DNA of 64,000 nt from CAZOVK01 sp964583165 (GCA_964583165.1 CAZOVK010000004.1:1-64000), one strand, 5' to 3'. Shown: positions 51,786 to 61,733, numbered from the stretch's first letter. The notes: generated by a model not told the origin, from the sequence alone. Program-made: numbers and translations.

Positions 51786-52730
51786 TTAACCCCTTATATA
51801 TTTCATTGTGGCGCAAACCTCTAGGCTTAACGCCTTGAGCCTCTCATACTCGGCGCGGTCATTGGCATTGATTGTCGCCATGAAGTGAGCCGCCTCGTGA
51901 CCCATAGCGTTTTTGAGCGTTTCGGGCGCGTAACTCTCGGGCGCCTGACCGTTCTTAACGAGCGTAACACTCTGTAATGTCGAGCAACCATCAAACACAA
52001 GACCTCCGCTTTCGCCTATAATCTGGTTGTTGATGAGGTTTTTCGCGACCTTGCCATAAGACATGCTTACACAGAAGCCGTCATATTCGAAAATCGCGAA
52101 GCCTAGACCGTCAATGCCGTTTTCAAACTTAACCAATTTTTTCTCTATAGATTTCGGTGTTCCGAACAGCGCGAGTGTAAAAGAGATAGGGTAGATACCG
52201 ATATCGTTTGTCGCGCCACCGTGCATATCGGGGTTGAACACATTCGGATTTTTACCCGCTTTATAGTCGTCATACTTTGACGAGTAGCTGTTATAACTAA
52301 TCGACACCGAACGAATAGGCCCGATTTCGCCCATTTTCTCTTTTAACAGCTCAAAACCCGGGAGCTGTATGTGCATGAGGGCTTCGAACAGATAAACGCC
52401 GTTTCTTTCAGCCGTTTCGTATAGGTCTTTCATAACCTCCGGGTCGGTCGCGAGAGGCTTCTCCGCGAAAACATGCTTGCCGTGTTCAAGGAAAATCTTC
52501 GCCTGAATCGGGTGTAGGACGTTTGGTGACGCGATATAGACCACATCAATATCAGACTGTGCCATTGCTTCAATATCCGTGAATGTATGCGCAAAGCCTA
52601 GCTTTTCCGCGCTCTTTTTTGCCTGTTCTTCCGTGCGCGAATACAATGCGTGTAAGACATAACCCGCCTGTTTGGCCGCGTCAACAAACATTTCCATAAT
52701 CCAACTGGTGCCGATTGTACCGAGTTTCAT
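51786..52730 (-). CDS. Gfo/Idh/MocA-family oxidoreductase
   Basis: This 314-residue NAD(P)-dependent protein has a Rossmann start (LGTIGTSWIMEMFVDAAKQA) and the hallmark HGKHVFAEKPLATD. The second domain has PDMHGGATNDIGIYPISF with the conserved aspartate and histidine. The family oxidises sugars and related alcohols; the substrate is not visible. GGGGG precedes the ATG. It follows the ABC exporter pair by 12 bases. Confidence 0.92.
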   Translation of the reverse strand: MKLGTIGTSWIMEMFVDAAKQAGYVLHALYSRTEEQAKKSAEKLGFAHTFTDIEAMAQSDIDVVYIASPNVLHPIQAKIFLEHGKHVFAEKPLATDPEVMKDLYETAERNGVYLFEALMHIQLPGFELLKEKMGEIGPIRSVSISYNSYSSKYDDYKAGKNPNVFNPDMHGGATNDIGIYPISFTLALFGTPKSIEKKLVKFENGIDGLGFAIFEYDGFCVSMSYGKVAKNLINNQIIGESGGLVFDGCSTLQSVTLVKNGQAPESYAPETLKNAMGHEAAHFMATINANDRAEYERLKALSLEVCATMKYIRG

Positions 52731-52742
52731 AATATACCCCCG

Positions 52743-54494
52743 TTATTCTGCAAATTGTATTTCGTATAGCTCTTTATAAGTACCACCAAGCGCAAGCAGT
52801 TCTTCATGCGTGCCGCGTTCGGCGATTTCACCGTGTGACATAACAATTATTTGGTTCGCGTTCTGGATGGTTGATAGCCTATGCGCTATGACTATAGTCG
52901 TGCGCCCTTTCATCATTTTTTCTAGCGAAGACTGGATAATCTGCTCGTGCTCCGTGTCGATGTTCGCCGTGGCTTCGTCAAGAACGAGTACACGCGGGTC
53001 AAACGCTATGGCGCGCGCAAAACTAAGGAGTTGCCGCTCACCGGCAGATAAAGTCGCGCCGCGTTCTGCCACGGGTTCTTCATAACCGCGTCTAAGCTTC
53101 GTTATAAACGCGTCTGCGCTCACAAATTCAGCGGCTTTGGCGGCATCGGCGGGTGTAATGGCCGTGTTGTGAAGCCTTATGTTTTCTAGGATATTCCCCT
53201 CAAACATGAACACGTCTTGAAGCACAACAGCCACACGCTCACGCAAGAATTTCAGAGGGTATTCGCGAACGTCCACACCGTCTAGATAAATTCCACCCTT
53301 TTGAATCTCATAGAACCGCCCGATAAGGTTGATTATTGTTGTCTTGCCCGCGCCAGTTGAACCTACAAACGCCGTAGTTTCGCCCGGCTTTATGCGGAAG
53401 CTGATGTCTTTTAGCACCCAATCTTCATTATTATACGCAAACCAAACATGCCTAAACTCGATATCGCCCTTAAACGCCTTGTGTGACACGCCGACTTCTA
53501 AATCTTCCGTGAACTTTTTGTTATCGAGAAGCTCGAAGATACGTTCAGCAGAAACCGTCGCGGTTTGTATCGTTGTAAACTGGTCGGCTATGTCGGCTAT
53601 CGGGCGGAAGAACTTGCGCGTGTATGTGATGAAGGCGAAGAGAAGCCCCACGTCAAGTTTCAAGTCGAGAATCGCGCCCGCTGAAAACCATATCAATATC
53701 GATATACCCAAGCTGTTAATCATTTCACTGGCGGGGCGAAACATCGCGTTCATCATTACCGCGAGCTTGTTCGCCCTGTTATAATTATCATTCAAATCGA
53801 GAAATTCCGCAAGCTTTTGTTTTTCTTTGACAAAAATCTGGGTAAGGCGCATACCGCTGATGTTTTCGGCGAGGAAGGCGTTAATCTGCCCCAAATACTT
53901 ACGGATAACGCGGAAATTTTCTTTGAACTTTTTATTGTAGATGACGGTTATCACTATTATAATGGGAAGCACCGAAAAACTCACGGCCGCCATGCCCACG
54001 TCCATGTTGAACATGGCGATTATGATACCGATAACGAGCACGGCCGACTCGAACAGGTTTACGACAACGCTGGAATAGACCTCCGAGAGTGCTTCAACGT
54101 CATTCGTGGCGCGAGTGAGGACGGAACCTGCCGCATTCTCGTCAAAAAACTTGAAACTCATGCGCTGAATATGCGCGATAATGTCCATGCGGATTTTGTG
54201 GACAATTTGTTGACCCATCTCGTTCATTACCCAGATTTGGGCGTATGTACTCACGCAGGCAAGAGCGACCATAGCAAGGTATGCCATACCCAAACCGAAG
54301 ACGTTAATCGAATTGTCGCCGCCAACCATATAACCGTCAATTACTTCCTTGATTATATAGGGGTTGACCCATTCTTTCACGTTGATGACGACAGCCAACA
54401 CGAGGGCGAGAGCGAACAGCCCCTTTTTATATCCGAACATCTTTATCATGCGCGGCCAGACGCCGCGTTTTTCGGCTACTGTTTCAGTTCGCAT
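52743..54494 (-). CDS. ABC exporter half-transporter, catalytically complete Walker B subunit
   Basis: This 583-residue half-transporter has six membrane segments (1-315) and an ATPase domain: Walker A GSTGAGKT, Q-loop VVLQDVFMFEG, signature LSAGERQ (in place of LSGGQ), Walker B VLVLDE with the catalytic glutamate, and H-loop IAHRLS. With the upstream half-transporter it forms a heterodimer. Its altered signature pairs with the partner's altered Walker B, making one degenerate ATP site, as in LmrCD- and TM287/288-like exporters. It overlaps the partner gene by 11 bases. The substrate (drug, lipid or peptide) is unknown. Confidence 0.93.
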   Translation of the reverse strand: MRTETVAEKRGVWPRMIKMFGYKKGLFALALVLAVVINVKEWVNPYIIKEVIDGYMVGGDNSINVFGLGMAYLAMVALACVSTYAQIWVMNEMGQQIVHKIRMDIIAHIQRMSFKFFDENAAGSVLTRATNDVEALSEVYSSVVVNLFESAVLVIGIIIAMFNMDVGMAAVSFSVLPIIIVITVIYNKKFKENFRVIRKYLGQINAFLAENISGMRLTQIFVKEKQKLAEFLDLNDNYNRANKLAVMMNAMFRPASEMINSLGISILIWFSAGAILDLKLDVGLLFAFITYTRKFFRPIADIADQFTTIQTATVSAERIFELLDNKKFTEDLEVGVSHKAFKGDIEFRHVWFAYNNEDWVLKDISFRIKPGETTAFVGSTGAGKTTIINLIGRFYEIQKGGIYLDGVDVREYPLKFLRERVAVVLQDVFMFEGNILENIRLHNTAITPADAAKAAEFVSADAFITKLRRGYEEPVAERGATLSAGERQLLSFARAIAFDPRVLVLDEATANIDTEHEQIIQSSLEKMMKGRTTIVIAHRLSTIQNANQIIVMSHGEIAERGTHEELLALGGTYKELYEIQFAE

Positions 54495-56229
54495 TCAGGT
54501 CACCCCCCGCCTGTAGCGCGTCAAGGCGACAATACGCGCCGCCAAGCGCGAGTAACTCCTCATGTGTGCCGCGCTCTATGATTTCGCCGCCGTCCATGAA
54601 GATGATTTCATCGGCGTGGCGAATGGCTGATACGCGGTGGGAGATGACTATGTTTGTAAGACCATCCATGACAGAACCGAGGTTGCGAAGGATTCGTTCT
54701 TCTGTTTCTGTATCAACAGCCGACAGTGCGTCGTCCAGTATAAGGATATTGGGCTTCTTAACAATCGCGCGTGCAATAGATACACGTTGTTTTTGACCAC
54801 CTGAAAGTGTTATGCCACGTTCGCCCGTCACAGTCTGAAAGCCTTCGGGGAAAGCGATGATATTGTCATATACACAAGCCGTTTTCGCGGCTTCAAAAAC
54901 CGCTTCGTCTGTGATATTTTCGTCAAAGAATTTGATGTTGTCGAGTATACTCGCCGCGAACATGAAGTTATCTTGGGGCACATAACCGATTGAGCCACGC
55001 AAAGACGATAGGGGTAGGCGGTTGATTTCTTTGTTGTCAACCTTAACATAGCCCTCTTTTATCAGATAGAGCCGCAACAAAACGTTTGCAAGCGTCGTCT
55101 TTCCGCTCCCTGTTCTGCCGATTATACCGAGCGTCTTCCCACGCGGGAGTTTTAAGTTGATATTTTTAAGCGCGGGTGTGTTCGCGCCCGGGTATGTAAA
55201 CGTGAAGTTGCTAATCTCGATATTACCGCTAACAGACTTCACATCACTGTGAACATTCACATCACGTATTTCGGGTGTTATAAACAGAATCTCTTCCAAC
55301 CGTTTCAAACTGGCCATAGCCCTCTGCCACAGTTCAATGACTCGCCCGAGCATACTAATCGGCATAGTCATTAGCGTTAGGTATGTCTGAAAAGCCACAA
55401 AATCGCCGACAGTGATTATGCCCGTCTTGACCATATTCGCTCCCAGAACAATCGCTACTGTGAAGGCTATACCGAAACTCAAACCATTCACCACAGGCAT
55501 AAACGCCGCAAGCCTCACATAATTCATCTGAACTTTATAACGTTTTATACTGGCTTCTTCAAGTCGTTTCGTCTCTGATTCTTCTCGCGTGTAAGCCTTG
55601 ACAACGCGAATACCCATAATATTCTCTTGAACCTTGTCATTAAGCGCGGAGTATTGGTCTTGAACGAGCTTAAACCGTCGTCTGACAGCCATTCTTAACC
55701 GCAAGGTAATGACAACACTCAAAACAATCGGAAAAACAGACAGCAATGTCAGAATTGGGTTAATCGTGATAACCATAGTCACAATCGCCGTGCCCTGAAC
55801 AAGAAAGCTGTCCAGAATATTGATTATACCCATAGCGAAAGCCATACGCACGGCTGAAAGGTCGTTTGTCGCGTATGCCATTAAGTCGCCTGTTTTGCGC
55901 TGGTTATAGAAAGACGGCGGAAGTTCTTGAAGCTTCAAAAACAGCCGCTCACGTAAGAAGCACTCCAAATCGCGTGATTTGCCGACAATTAAGATACGAT
56001 AAAAGAATCTTGTAACAAACAGCAACACCGCAAAGCCAAGCATGACAAATGCCATACGATACGCGTCATTGACCGCTATTGTAGCATTAGACAGCCCGTC
56101 AGTGACTTGCCCCAGCATCTTGGGCAGAATCACAGACAACGCCGCCGAAGCAATAAGCGCCAAGAACCCCAATATGTACTCTCGCTTGCTCTTAGTCAGG
56201 AAATCCCGCCAAATCATTCGTAGTATCAA
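54484..56229 (-). CDS. ABC exporter half-transporter, degenerate Walker B subunit
   Basis: This 581-residue half-transporter has six membrane segments then an ATPase domain: Walker A GRTGSGKT, Q-loop YVPQDNFMFAA, signature LSGGQKQR, and Walker B ILILDD, where aspartate replaces the catalytic glutamate. H-loop is ISHRVS. It is the partner of the downstream subunit. A longer open frame (to 56700) runs antisense through gltX and its promoter, so it is not the protein. The TTG at 56229 was preferred: GGGGC lies seven bases before it; ATG at 56217 and GTG at 56232 remain possible. It is first in a seven-gene run. Confidence 0.9.
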   Translation of the reverse strand: MILRMIWRDFLTKSKREYILGFLALIASAALSVILPKMLGQVTDGLSNATIAVNDAYRMAFVMLGFAVLLFVTRFFYRILIVGKSRDLECFLRERLFLKLQELPPSFYNQRKTGDLMAYATNDLSAVRMAFAMGIINILDSFLVQGTAIVTMVITINPILTLLSVFPIVLSVVITLRLRMAVRRRFKLVQDQYSALNDKVQENIMGIRVVKAYTREESETKRLEEASIKRYKVQMNYVRLAAFMPVVNGLSFGIAFTVAIVLGANMVKTGIITVGDFVAFQTYLTLMTMPISMLGRVIELWQRAMASLKRLEEILFITPEIRDVNVHSDVKSVSGNIEISNFTFTYPGANTPALKNINLKLPRGKTLGIIGRTGSGKTTLANVLLRLYLIKEGYVKVDNKEINRLPLSSLRGSIGYVPQDNFMFAASILDNIKFFDENITDEAVFEAAKTACVYDNIIAFPEGFQTVTGERGITLSGGQKQRVSIARAIVKKPNILILDDALSAVDTETEERILRNLGSVMDGLTNIVISHRVSAIRHADEIIFMDGGEIIERGTHEELLALGGAYCRLDALQAGGDLNAN

Positions 56230-56248
56230 CACATCGCCCCAAATCTTC

Positions 56249-56276
56249 TTTACAAATCCATAAATTACATTATAAT
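56249..56276 (+). promoter_or_regulatory. Promoter of gltX-smpB-tkt
   Basis: TTTACA (56249-56254), a 16-base spacer and TATAAT (56271-56276). It is interlocked with the minus-strand promoter. Confidence 0.75.
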
Positions 56277-56297
56277 ATATTTTAGTGGAAATTACAA
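56269..56297 (-). promoter_or_regulatory. Promoter of the ABC-exporter-to-hydrolase run
   Basis: TTGTAA (56292-56297), a 17-base spacer and TATAAT (56269-56274) on the minus strand. Its -10 overlaps the plus-strand -10 of gltX. Confidence 0.75.
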
Positions 56298-56316
56298 ACC
56301 CCAGAGGAGAATTTTT

Positions 56317-57753
56317 ATGGTAAGAACACGTTACGCGCCCAGCCCGACAGGTTACATGCATTGTGGCAACCTTAGGACGGCGATTTATGAATACTTGATA
56401 GCCAAGAGCCAAGGCGGCGCATTTGTCTTGCGTATTGAAGACACTGACCAGAGTAGGCAGGTTGAGGGCGCCGTTCAGATTATCTATGACACGCTTAAAG
56501 CCGTGGGTATTCAGCATGACGAAGGGCCTGATGTGGGCGGTGATTTTGGCCCATATATTCAAAGCCAACGCAAGAATGATTATATGAAATATGCCAAGAT
56601 GTTGGTTGAGAAGGGCGCGGCGTATTACTGTTTCTGCACGAAAGAACGCCTTGACGCTATGAGAAGTGAGCAGGGCGAGGGCATGAAGTATGACCGCCAC
56701 TGTATGCGCCTAAACAATGAAGAAATTCAAGCTAAACTGGACGCGGGCGAGCCTTTTGTTATCCGTCAGCTTATACCCGAGGGCGAAACGAGCTTTACGG
56801 ACGAGGTTTACGGCACGATTACGGTCAAGAACAGTGAAATAGAAGACCAGATACTCGTTAAGTCAGATGGATTGCCGACTTATAACTTCGCGAATGTCGT
56901 TGACGATTACCTCATGCAGATAACTCATGTCGTGAGAGGTAGCGAGTATCTTTCCAGCACGCCTAAGTATAATATTCTTTATCAAGCATTCGGTTGGCCG
57001 ATACCTGTTTATGTTCATTTGCCACTTGTTCAGAACGAAGAGGGCGAAAAGCTGTCTAAACGTCACGGGGCGATAACATTTAATGATATGCTCGCTATGG
57101 GCTTCTTGCCCGAAGCCGTTTTGAACTATACGGCGCTTCTAGGCTGGAGCCCGCCGGAGAATCGCGAGATTTTGAGCCTTCAAGAGATGACGGAGTGTTT
57201 CAATATAAGCGGTTTGAGCAAGTCGCCGTCACGCTTTGACCTTACGAAGCTGACGTGGATGAACGGCGAGTATTTCAAGCTGATGGACGATACAAAGTTT
57301 TATGAAATGGCTTCACCTGTCGTAGCAGAATTCACGGGCAAAACGGGAGAAGCGTTGAATGAACTCGTGAAAGCCGTAAAAACGCGTATAAACTTCATCA
57401 AAGACATTGCCGAACTTGTTGATTTCGTGACCGAAATACCCGACTATGACATTGCTCTTTACGCGCATAAGAAGATGAAGACGGACAGCGAAAATTCGCT
57501 GACAAGCCTTAAAGCGGCGTTACCAGCCTTTGAAGCCGTGACAACTTGGGATAGGGATAACCTAGACGCGATTATACAGAACATCATAACAACACTCGGC
57601 GTTAAGACAGGTCAAGTCTTCTGGCCTTTGCGCGTGGCTCTGTCGGGTAAGGCGGCGACACCGTGCGGCGTTCACGAACTTCTTATAATTCTTGGCAAAG
57701 ATGAGAGCCTGCGCCGCCTTAAAATCGGCATAGAGAAGCTAGGGGGCTGTTAA
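56317..57753 (+). CDS. gltX: Glutamyl-tRNA synthetase
   Basis: This 478-residue class I enzyme charges tRNA(Glu). The first signature appears as SPTGYMHCGNLRTA (HIGH replaced by HCGN, as is common in this family), and the second as KLSKRHG. The N-terminal catalytic domain and helical C-terminal anticodon domain are complete. AGAGGAG precedes the ATG. A role in charging tRNA(Gln) also, with GatCAB, is usual in Bacillota but cannot be read here. Confidence 0.96.
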   Translation: MVRTRYAPSPTGYMHCGNLRTAIYEYLIAKSQGGAFVLRIEDTDQSRQVEGAVQIIYDTLKAVGIQHDEGPDVGGDFGPYIQSQRKNDYMKYAKMLVEKGAAYYCFCTKERLDAMRSEQGEGMKYDRHCMRLNNEEIQAKLDAGEPFVIRQLIPEGETSFTDEVYGTITVKNSEIEDQILVKSDGLPTYNFANVVDDYLMQITHVVRGSEYLSSTPKYNILYQAFGWPIPVYVHLPLVQNEEGEKLSKRHGAITFNDMLAMGFLPEAVLNYTALLGWSPPENREILSLQEMTECFNISGLSKSPSRFDLTKLTWMNGEYFKLMDDTKFYEMASPVVAEFTGKTGEALNELVKAVKTRINFIKDIAELVDFVTEIPDYDIALYAHKKMKTDSENSLTSLKAALPAFEAVTTWDRDNLDAIIQNIITTLGVKTGQVFWPLRVALSGKAATPCGVHELLIILGKDESLRRLKIGIEKLGGC

Positions 57754-57755
57754 GA

Positions 57756-58229
57756 ATGGCTGAAGCAAGACCGTTCAGACTGATAGCCCAGAACAGAAAG
57801 GCGTCGCACGACTACTTCCTTGAAGAAACATTCCAAGCGGGGCTGGAACTGCTCGGCACGGAGGTTAAGTCATTGCGGGGTGGTAGGTGTAATTTGAAAG
57901 ACAGCTATGTGGAATTACGCGGGCGTGAAGCGTTCATTGTGGGTATGCACATATCGCCCTATGAACAGGGCAACATCTTCAACCGTGACCCTCTCCGCTC
58001 ACGCCGCCTGCTATTGCACAAGCATGAAATCAACCGCTTAATCGGCGCAACCACTCGCGAGGGATATACGGTTGTGCCGACAAGGATTTACTTTCAAGGC
58101 AGTTACGTAAAATTGGACATTGCACTTGCCAAGGGCAAAAAGTTATTCGACAAACGCGCCAGTATCGCGGAACGCGACGCTAAACGTGACGTTGAACGCG
58201 AATTCCGCGGCAAGTATCGCATAGAATAG
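57756..58229 (+). CDS. smpB: SsrA-binding protein SmpB
   Basis: This 157-residue partner of tmRNA rescues stalled ribosomes. Family features are HDYFLEETFQAGLELLGTEVKSLR, NLKDSYVELRG and the lysine/arginine-rich C-terminal tail ending in the helix AKRDVEREFRGKYRIE. The tmRNA gene ssrA is not in the window. It follows gltX by two bases. Confidence 0.97.
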   Translation: MAEARPFRLIAQNRKASHDYFLEETFQAGLELLGTEVKSLRGGRCNLKDSYVELRGREAFIVGMHISPYEQGNIFNRDPLRSRRLLLHKHEINRLIGATTREGYTVVPTRIYFQGSYVKLDIALAKGKKLFDKRASIAERDAKRDVEREFRGKYRIE

Positions 58230-58239
58230 GAGAGATTAG

Positions 58240-60210
58240 ATGTTAAAACATGAACAATTGGCAATAAACACCATACGCCTGTTGGCGGCTGATGAGGTTC
58301 AGACGGCTAATTCGGGGCACCCGGGCTTGCCGCTTGGCGCGGCACCTATGGCTGTGACGCTGTTTTCGCGCGCAATGAAACAGAACCCGAAAAACCTCAC
58401 CTGGCAAGACCGCGACCGCTTTGTTCTATCGGCGGGGCATGGTTCGTCACTGCTTTACGCGCTCTATCACGTGTTCGGCTTCGGCTTAGAGATGGACGAG
58501 CTTAAACGCTTCCGTCAACACGGAGCACTCACGCCCGGTCACCCGGAATATAAGCACACGCCCGGCGTCGAAGTCACGACAGGCCCTCTTGGGCAGGGTA
58601 TCGCTAACGCTGTGGGCATGGCGTGGGCAGAGAAGCACCTCGCCGCACACTTTAACCGCCCGAACTTTCCCATTGTTGACCACTATACGTATGCAATTAC
58701 AGGTGACGGCTGTCTTCAAGAGGGTATCACGGGCGAGGCGTGTTCACTCGCGGGTACGCTCGGTTTGGGTAAGCTGATTCTGCTTTATGATTCAAACAAC
58801 ATCACGATTGAGGGCGACACCAACCTTGCGTTTACAGAGGATGTTCTTAAACGCTACGAAAGCTACCACTGGCATGTACAGCGCGTAGAAGACGGCAACG
58901 ACACAGAAGCTATCGCTGCCGCGATTGAAGCCGCGAAGAAAGACCCGCGACCGTCATTCATAGAAATCAAGACAAAAATCGGCTTTGGCGCGCCGAATAA
59001 GCAGGGTAAGGCGGCCGCTCACGGAGAACCCCTCGGCGCGGAAGAGCTCCGTCTAACAAAACAAGCGTTCGGCTTTGACCCTGACGCTAGCTTCCATGTG
59101 CCCGATGAAGTAAGGGCAGACGTGAACGAATTGTTAGCGCAACAGGCTGAACAAGAAGCCGCTTGGCACAAAATGATGGCGCGGTATCAAATAGAATACC
59201 CAGAACTCTATGACAAGTTGCTCAAATGGCACTTGAAAGAAGCGCCGATTGACTTCTTCAATTGGAAGGAACTCTTTGACTTCAACGGTGATGTCGCCTC
59301 GCGTATGTCATCTCATGATTGCTTGAACCGCGTGGCTGGTGTTGTCGAAAATCTTGTCGGTGGTTCGGCTGACCTTGCGCCGTCAACAAAGGGCTTTATG
59401 GCAAAGCGCGAATATTACTCACCCGAAAACCCCACGGGCTCAAACATCCACTTCGGCATTCGCGAGCACGCTATGGCGGCTATGGCGAACGGTATCGCGC
59501 TTCATGGCGGGTTGATTCCGTTTGTGTCGGGGTTCTTCGTGTTCTCCGATTACATGAAACCATCAATGCGCCTAAGTGCTCTTATGGACTTACCCGTAAT
59601 TTACATCTTGACTCATGATTCAATCGGTGTTGGCGAAGACGGCCCCACACACCAGCCGATTGAACAACTAATCGGGCTTCGCTCAATCCCGAACTTCACA
59701 GTCATTCGCCCATGCGATTCACATGAAACGGCGGCGGCGTGGGCTTTGGCAATGACGCGCAAAAACAGCCCGACAGCACTGATTCTGTCGCGCCAAAACT
59801 TGAAGCTTCAACCAAATACGGGCGTTGATGTTAAATATGGCGCGTATTTACTCAAAGACGCACCTAACGCTGACATGATAATCATGGCGACGGGCTCTGA
59901 AGTACAACTTGCGCTTGAAACCGCTGAAAAGTTAGAAGCTGACGGCATTTCAGCGCGTGTTGTGTCCTTCCCGTCATGGGAATTATTTGAAGAACAGCCG
60001 CAAGAGTATAAGGATAAAATCCTGCCACCGCATATCACAAAGCGCGTAGCCGTTGAAGCCGCAAGCCCAATGGGTTGGCATAAGTATGTTGGCACTGGCG
60101 GCAAAGTCATCTGCATGGAAGGCTTCGGCGCAAGCGGACGTTATGAGGATTTGGTTAAGGCGTTCGGGTTTACGGTTGAGAATGTAGTTAAGGTTTGCAA
60201 ATCACTGTAA
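58240..60210 (+). CDS. tkt: Transketolase
   Basis: This 656-residue thiamine-diphosphate enzyme of the pentose phosphate pathway has the ThDP motif GDGCLQEGITGEA ending near NN, the N-terminal NSGHPGLPLGAAPM, and a pyrimidine domain with GIREHAMAAMANGIALHGG. It is full length and single-chain. AGGAG lies before the ATG. It is last in the gltX unit and is closed by a strong terminator. It connects with the glycolytic and nucleoside genes elsewhere in the window. Confidence 0.96.
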   Translation: MLKHEQLAINTIRLLAADEVQTANSGHPGLPLGAAPMAVTLFSRAMKQNPKNLTWQDRDRFVLSAGHGSSLLYALYHVFGFGLEMDELKRFRQHGALTPGHPEYKHTPGVEVTTGPLGQGIANAVGMAWAEKHLAAHFNRPNFPIVDHYTYAITGDGCLQEGITGEACSLAGTLGLGKLILLYDSNNITIEGDTNLAFTEDVLKRYESYHWHVQRVEDGNDTEAIAAAIEAAKKDPRPSFIEIKTKIGFGAPNKQGKAAAHGEPLGAEELRLTKQAFGFDPDASFHVPDEVRADVNELLAQQAEQEAAWHKMMARYQIEYPELYDKLLKWHLKEAPIDFFNWKELFDFNGDVASRMSSHDCLNRVAGVVENLVGGSADLAPSTKGFMAKREYYSPENPTGSNIHFGIREHAMAAMANGIALHGGLIPFVSGFFVFSDYMKPSMRLSALMDLPVIYILTHDSIGVGEDGPTHQPIEQLIGLRSIPNFTVIRPCDSHETAAAWALAMTRKNSPTALILSRQNLKLQPNTGVDVKYGAYLLKDAPNADMIIMATGSEVQLALETAEKLEADGISARVVSFPSWELFEEQPQEYKDKILPPHITKRVAVEAASPMGWHKYVGTGGKVICMEGFGASGRYEDLVKAFGFTVENVVKVCKSL

Positions 60211-60220
60211 TATTGATATA

Positions 60221-60249
60221 AAAACGGACGCGCATTGCGCGTCCGTTTT
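60221..60249. terminator. Bidirectional terminator between tkt and NCS2 genes
   Basis: AAAACGGACGCGC, loop ATT, and GCGCGTCCGTTTT form a 13-bp stem. The 19-base core is identical to that at 2162-2180. Confidence 0.95.
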
Positions 60250-60267
60250 GTTGTAGTTACATGAAGC

Positions 60268-61674
60268 TTAGTATGGCAGGAAGAATTTAATCAAGAACAA
60301 CACGCTCAACACAATCGTAAGCCATGAAATGTCCTTAGCCTTACCGGTGAGAACCTTAATAACCGAATAAGAGATAAGCCCCATGCCGATTGCGTCGCCA
60401 ATATGGCTTGTCAGCGGCATAAGTAAGAGCATGAGCACAACAGGCACAGACTGTGAAACATCGCTGAAATCAACACCCTTGATACCCGAAAGCATGAGTA
60501 CGCCTACATAAATAAGGGCGGCACTTGTTGCGGCTGACGGAATCAGACCAGCCACGGGGGCAAGGAAGATACAAGCGAGGAACAGACCAGCCGTAACAAG
60601 CGACGTAAGACCCGTTCTGCCGCCTTGTTCAACGCCTGCGGCGCTCTCGATATATGTTGTGACTGTCGGCGTACCGAGCATAGAACCCGCGATAGTCGCG
60701 ATTGAATCAGAGAGCATCGCCTTGTTCATACCCGGCAGTTCTCCGTTTTTGTCGAGCATACCCGCGCGTGAAGCCGTACCAAGCAGTGTCCCGATTGTGT
60801 CAAACATATCAACCATACAAAACGTGATGATGGTCATAACGGCTGTGACCAGACCCATATTGAAGAGGTGTGTGAAGTCGAACTTGAAGAATGTAAGATT
60901 AAACATATCAGCGAAAGGAGGTATGAATGAAGCCGTAGCAAGACTGGCAAACGGGTTTGAACCGAGGATGAACGAGCCAATCCAGTACAGAACAGAGCTG
61001 ATGAGAATACCGTAGAGAATCGCGCCGTTTACCTTCTTGTGTGACAGAATCGCGATTGCGAATAGACCTACGAAGCAGACAATCACGTTCAGAATCATCT
61101 GAGGATACGCGCCGCCCATAGCCGCGAAAGTAGCGCTGGGGCCGTCTGTGAAGAATTTGAGCATTGTGAACGCGCCGTTTTCTGTGAAAATCTGGGCGTT
61201 AGCGCCCAAGCCGATTGTTGCAATCATAAGACCGATACCGGCTGGAATACCAATACGGATGGACTTAGGAATCGCTTCAACAATCTTTTCGCGAACCTTT
61301 AATAACGTGAGCGCCGTGAACAAAACGCCCGAGAACAAAACAATCGCCAGACCTGCTGTAAATGCTTGCTCAAACGCTATACCCTGTGCGGCGGCTATTC
61401 CGCCTACTATTGTAGCGAAGAACGCATTTAGACCCATGCCTGGCGCGAGTGCGAACGGTTTGTTCGCGTAGAGCGACATAATGATTGTACCGACAAACGC
61501 TGACAGAGCTGTTGCTAGGAACACCGCGTTCCATAGCGGCCCCCCGAAAGTGCCTGTGACGACAATCGGGTTTACGGACAGGATGTACGCCATTGTCATA
61601 AACGTGGCTATACCCGCCATCACTTCTGTTTTGACATTGGTGCCGTTTTCCTTTAACTTGAAAAACCTTTCCAT
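60268..61674 (-). CDS. NCS2-family purine permease (guanine/hypoxanthine, AzgA/PbuG-like)
   Basis: This 468-residue membrane protein has the AzgA-like NCS2 pattern: N-terminal FKLKENGTNVKTEVMAGIATFMTMAYILSVNP, then FALAPGMGLNAFFA, GIPAGIGLMIATIGL, and the late LGTPTVTTYIESAAGVEQGGRTG. The last is the substrate-site hallmark. Members take up adenine, guanine or hypoxanthine with protons. GGAGGGC precedes the ATG. It is a single-gene unit. The short leader has no visible purine riboswitch, so purine control, if any, should be by a protein or another route. Confidence 0.93.
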   Translation of the reverse strand: MERFFKLKENGTNVKTEVMAGIATFMTMAYILSVNPIVVTGTFGGPLWNAVFLATALSAFVGTIIMSLYANKPFALAPGMGLNAFFATIVGGIAAAQGIAFEQAFTAGLAIVLFSGVLFTALTLLKVREKIVEAIPKSIRIGIPAGIGLMIATIGLGANAQIFTENGAFTMLKFFTDGPSATFAAMGGAYPQMILNVIVCFVGLFAIAILSHKKVNGAILYGILISSVLYWIGSFILGSNPFASLATASFIPPFADMFNLTFFKFDFTHLFNMGLVTAVMTIITFCMVDMFDTIGTLLGTASRAGMLDKNGELPGMNKAMLSDSIATIAGSMLGTPTVTTYIESAAGVEQGGRTGLTSLVTAGLFLACIFLAPVAGLIPSAATSAALIYVGVLMLSGIKGVDFSDVSQSVPVVLMLLLMPLTSHIGDAIGMGLISYSVIKVLTGKAKDISWLTIVLSVLFLIKFFLPY

Positions 61675-61703
61675 GATGCCCTCCCTGAGAATAGGATAGC
61701 GAC

Positions 61704-61733
61704 ATTATACCATATCGAATATTGTAATGACAA
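61704..61733 (-). promoter_or_regulatory. Promoter of the purine permease gene
   Basis: TTGTCA (61728-61733), an 18-base spacer and TATAAT (61704-61709), with TGG before it (extended -10). A palindrome TGACA-A-TGTCA (61728-61738) covers the -35 and may be an operator. Confidence 0.75.

Noticed and set aside
56230..56700. Long N-terminal extension of the ABC half-transporter
   Set aside because: It lies antisense to the gltX coding region and crosses both promoters; normal family sequence begins only near 56229.
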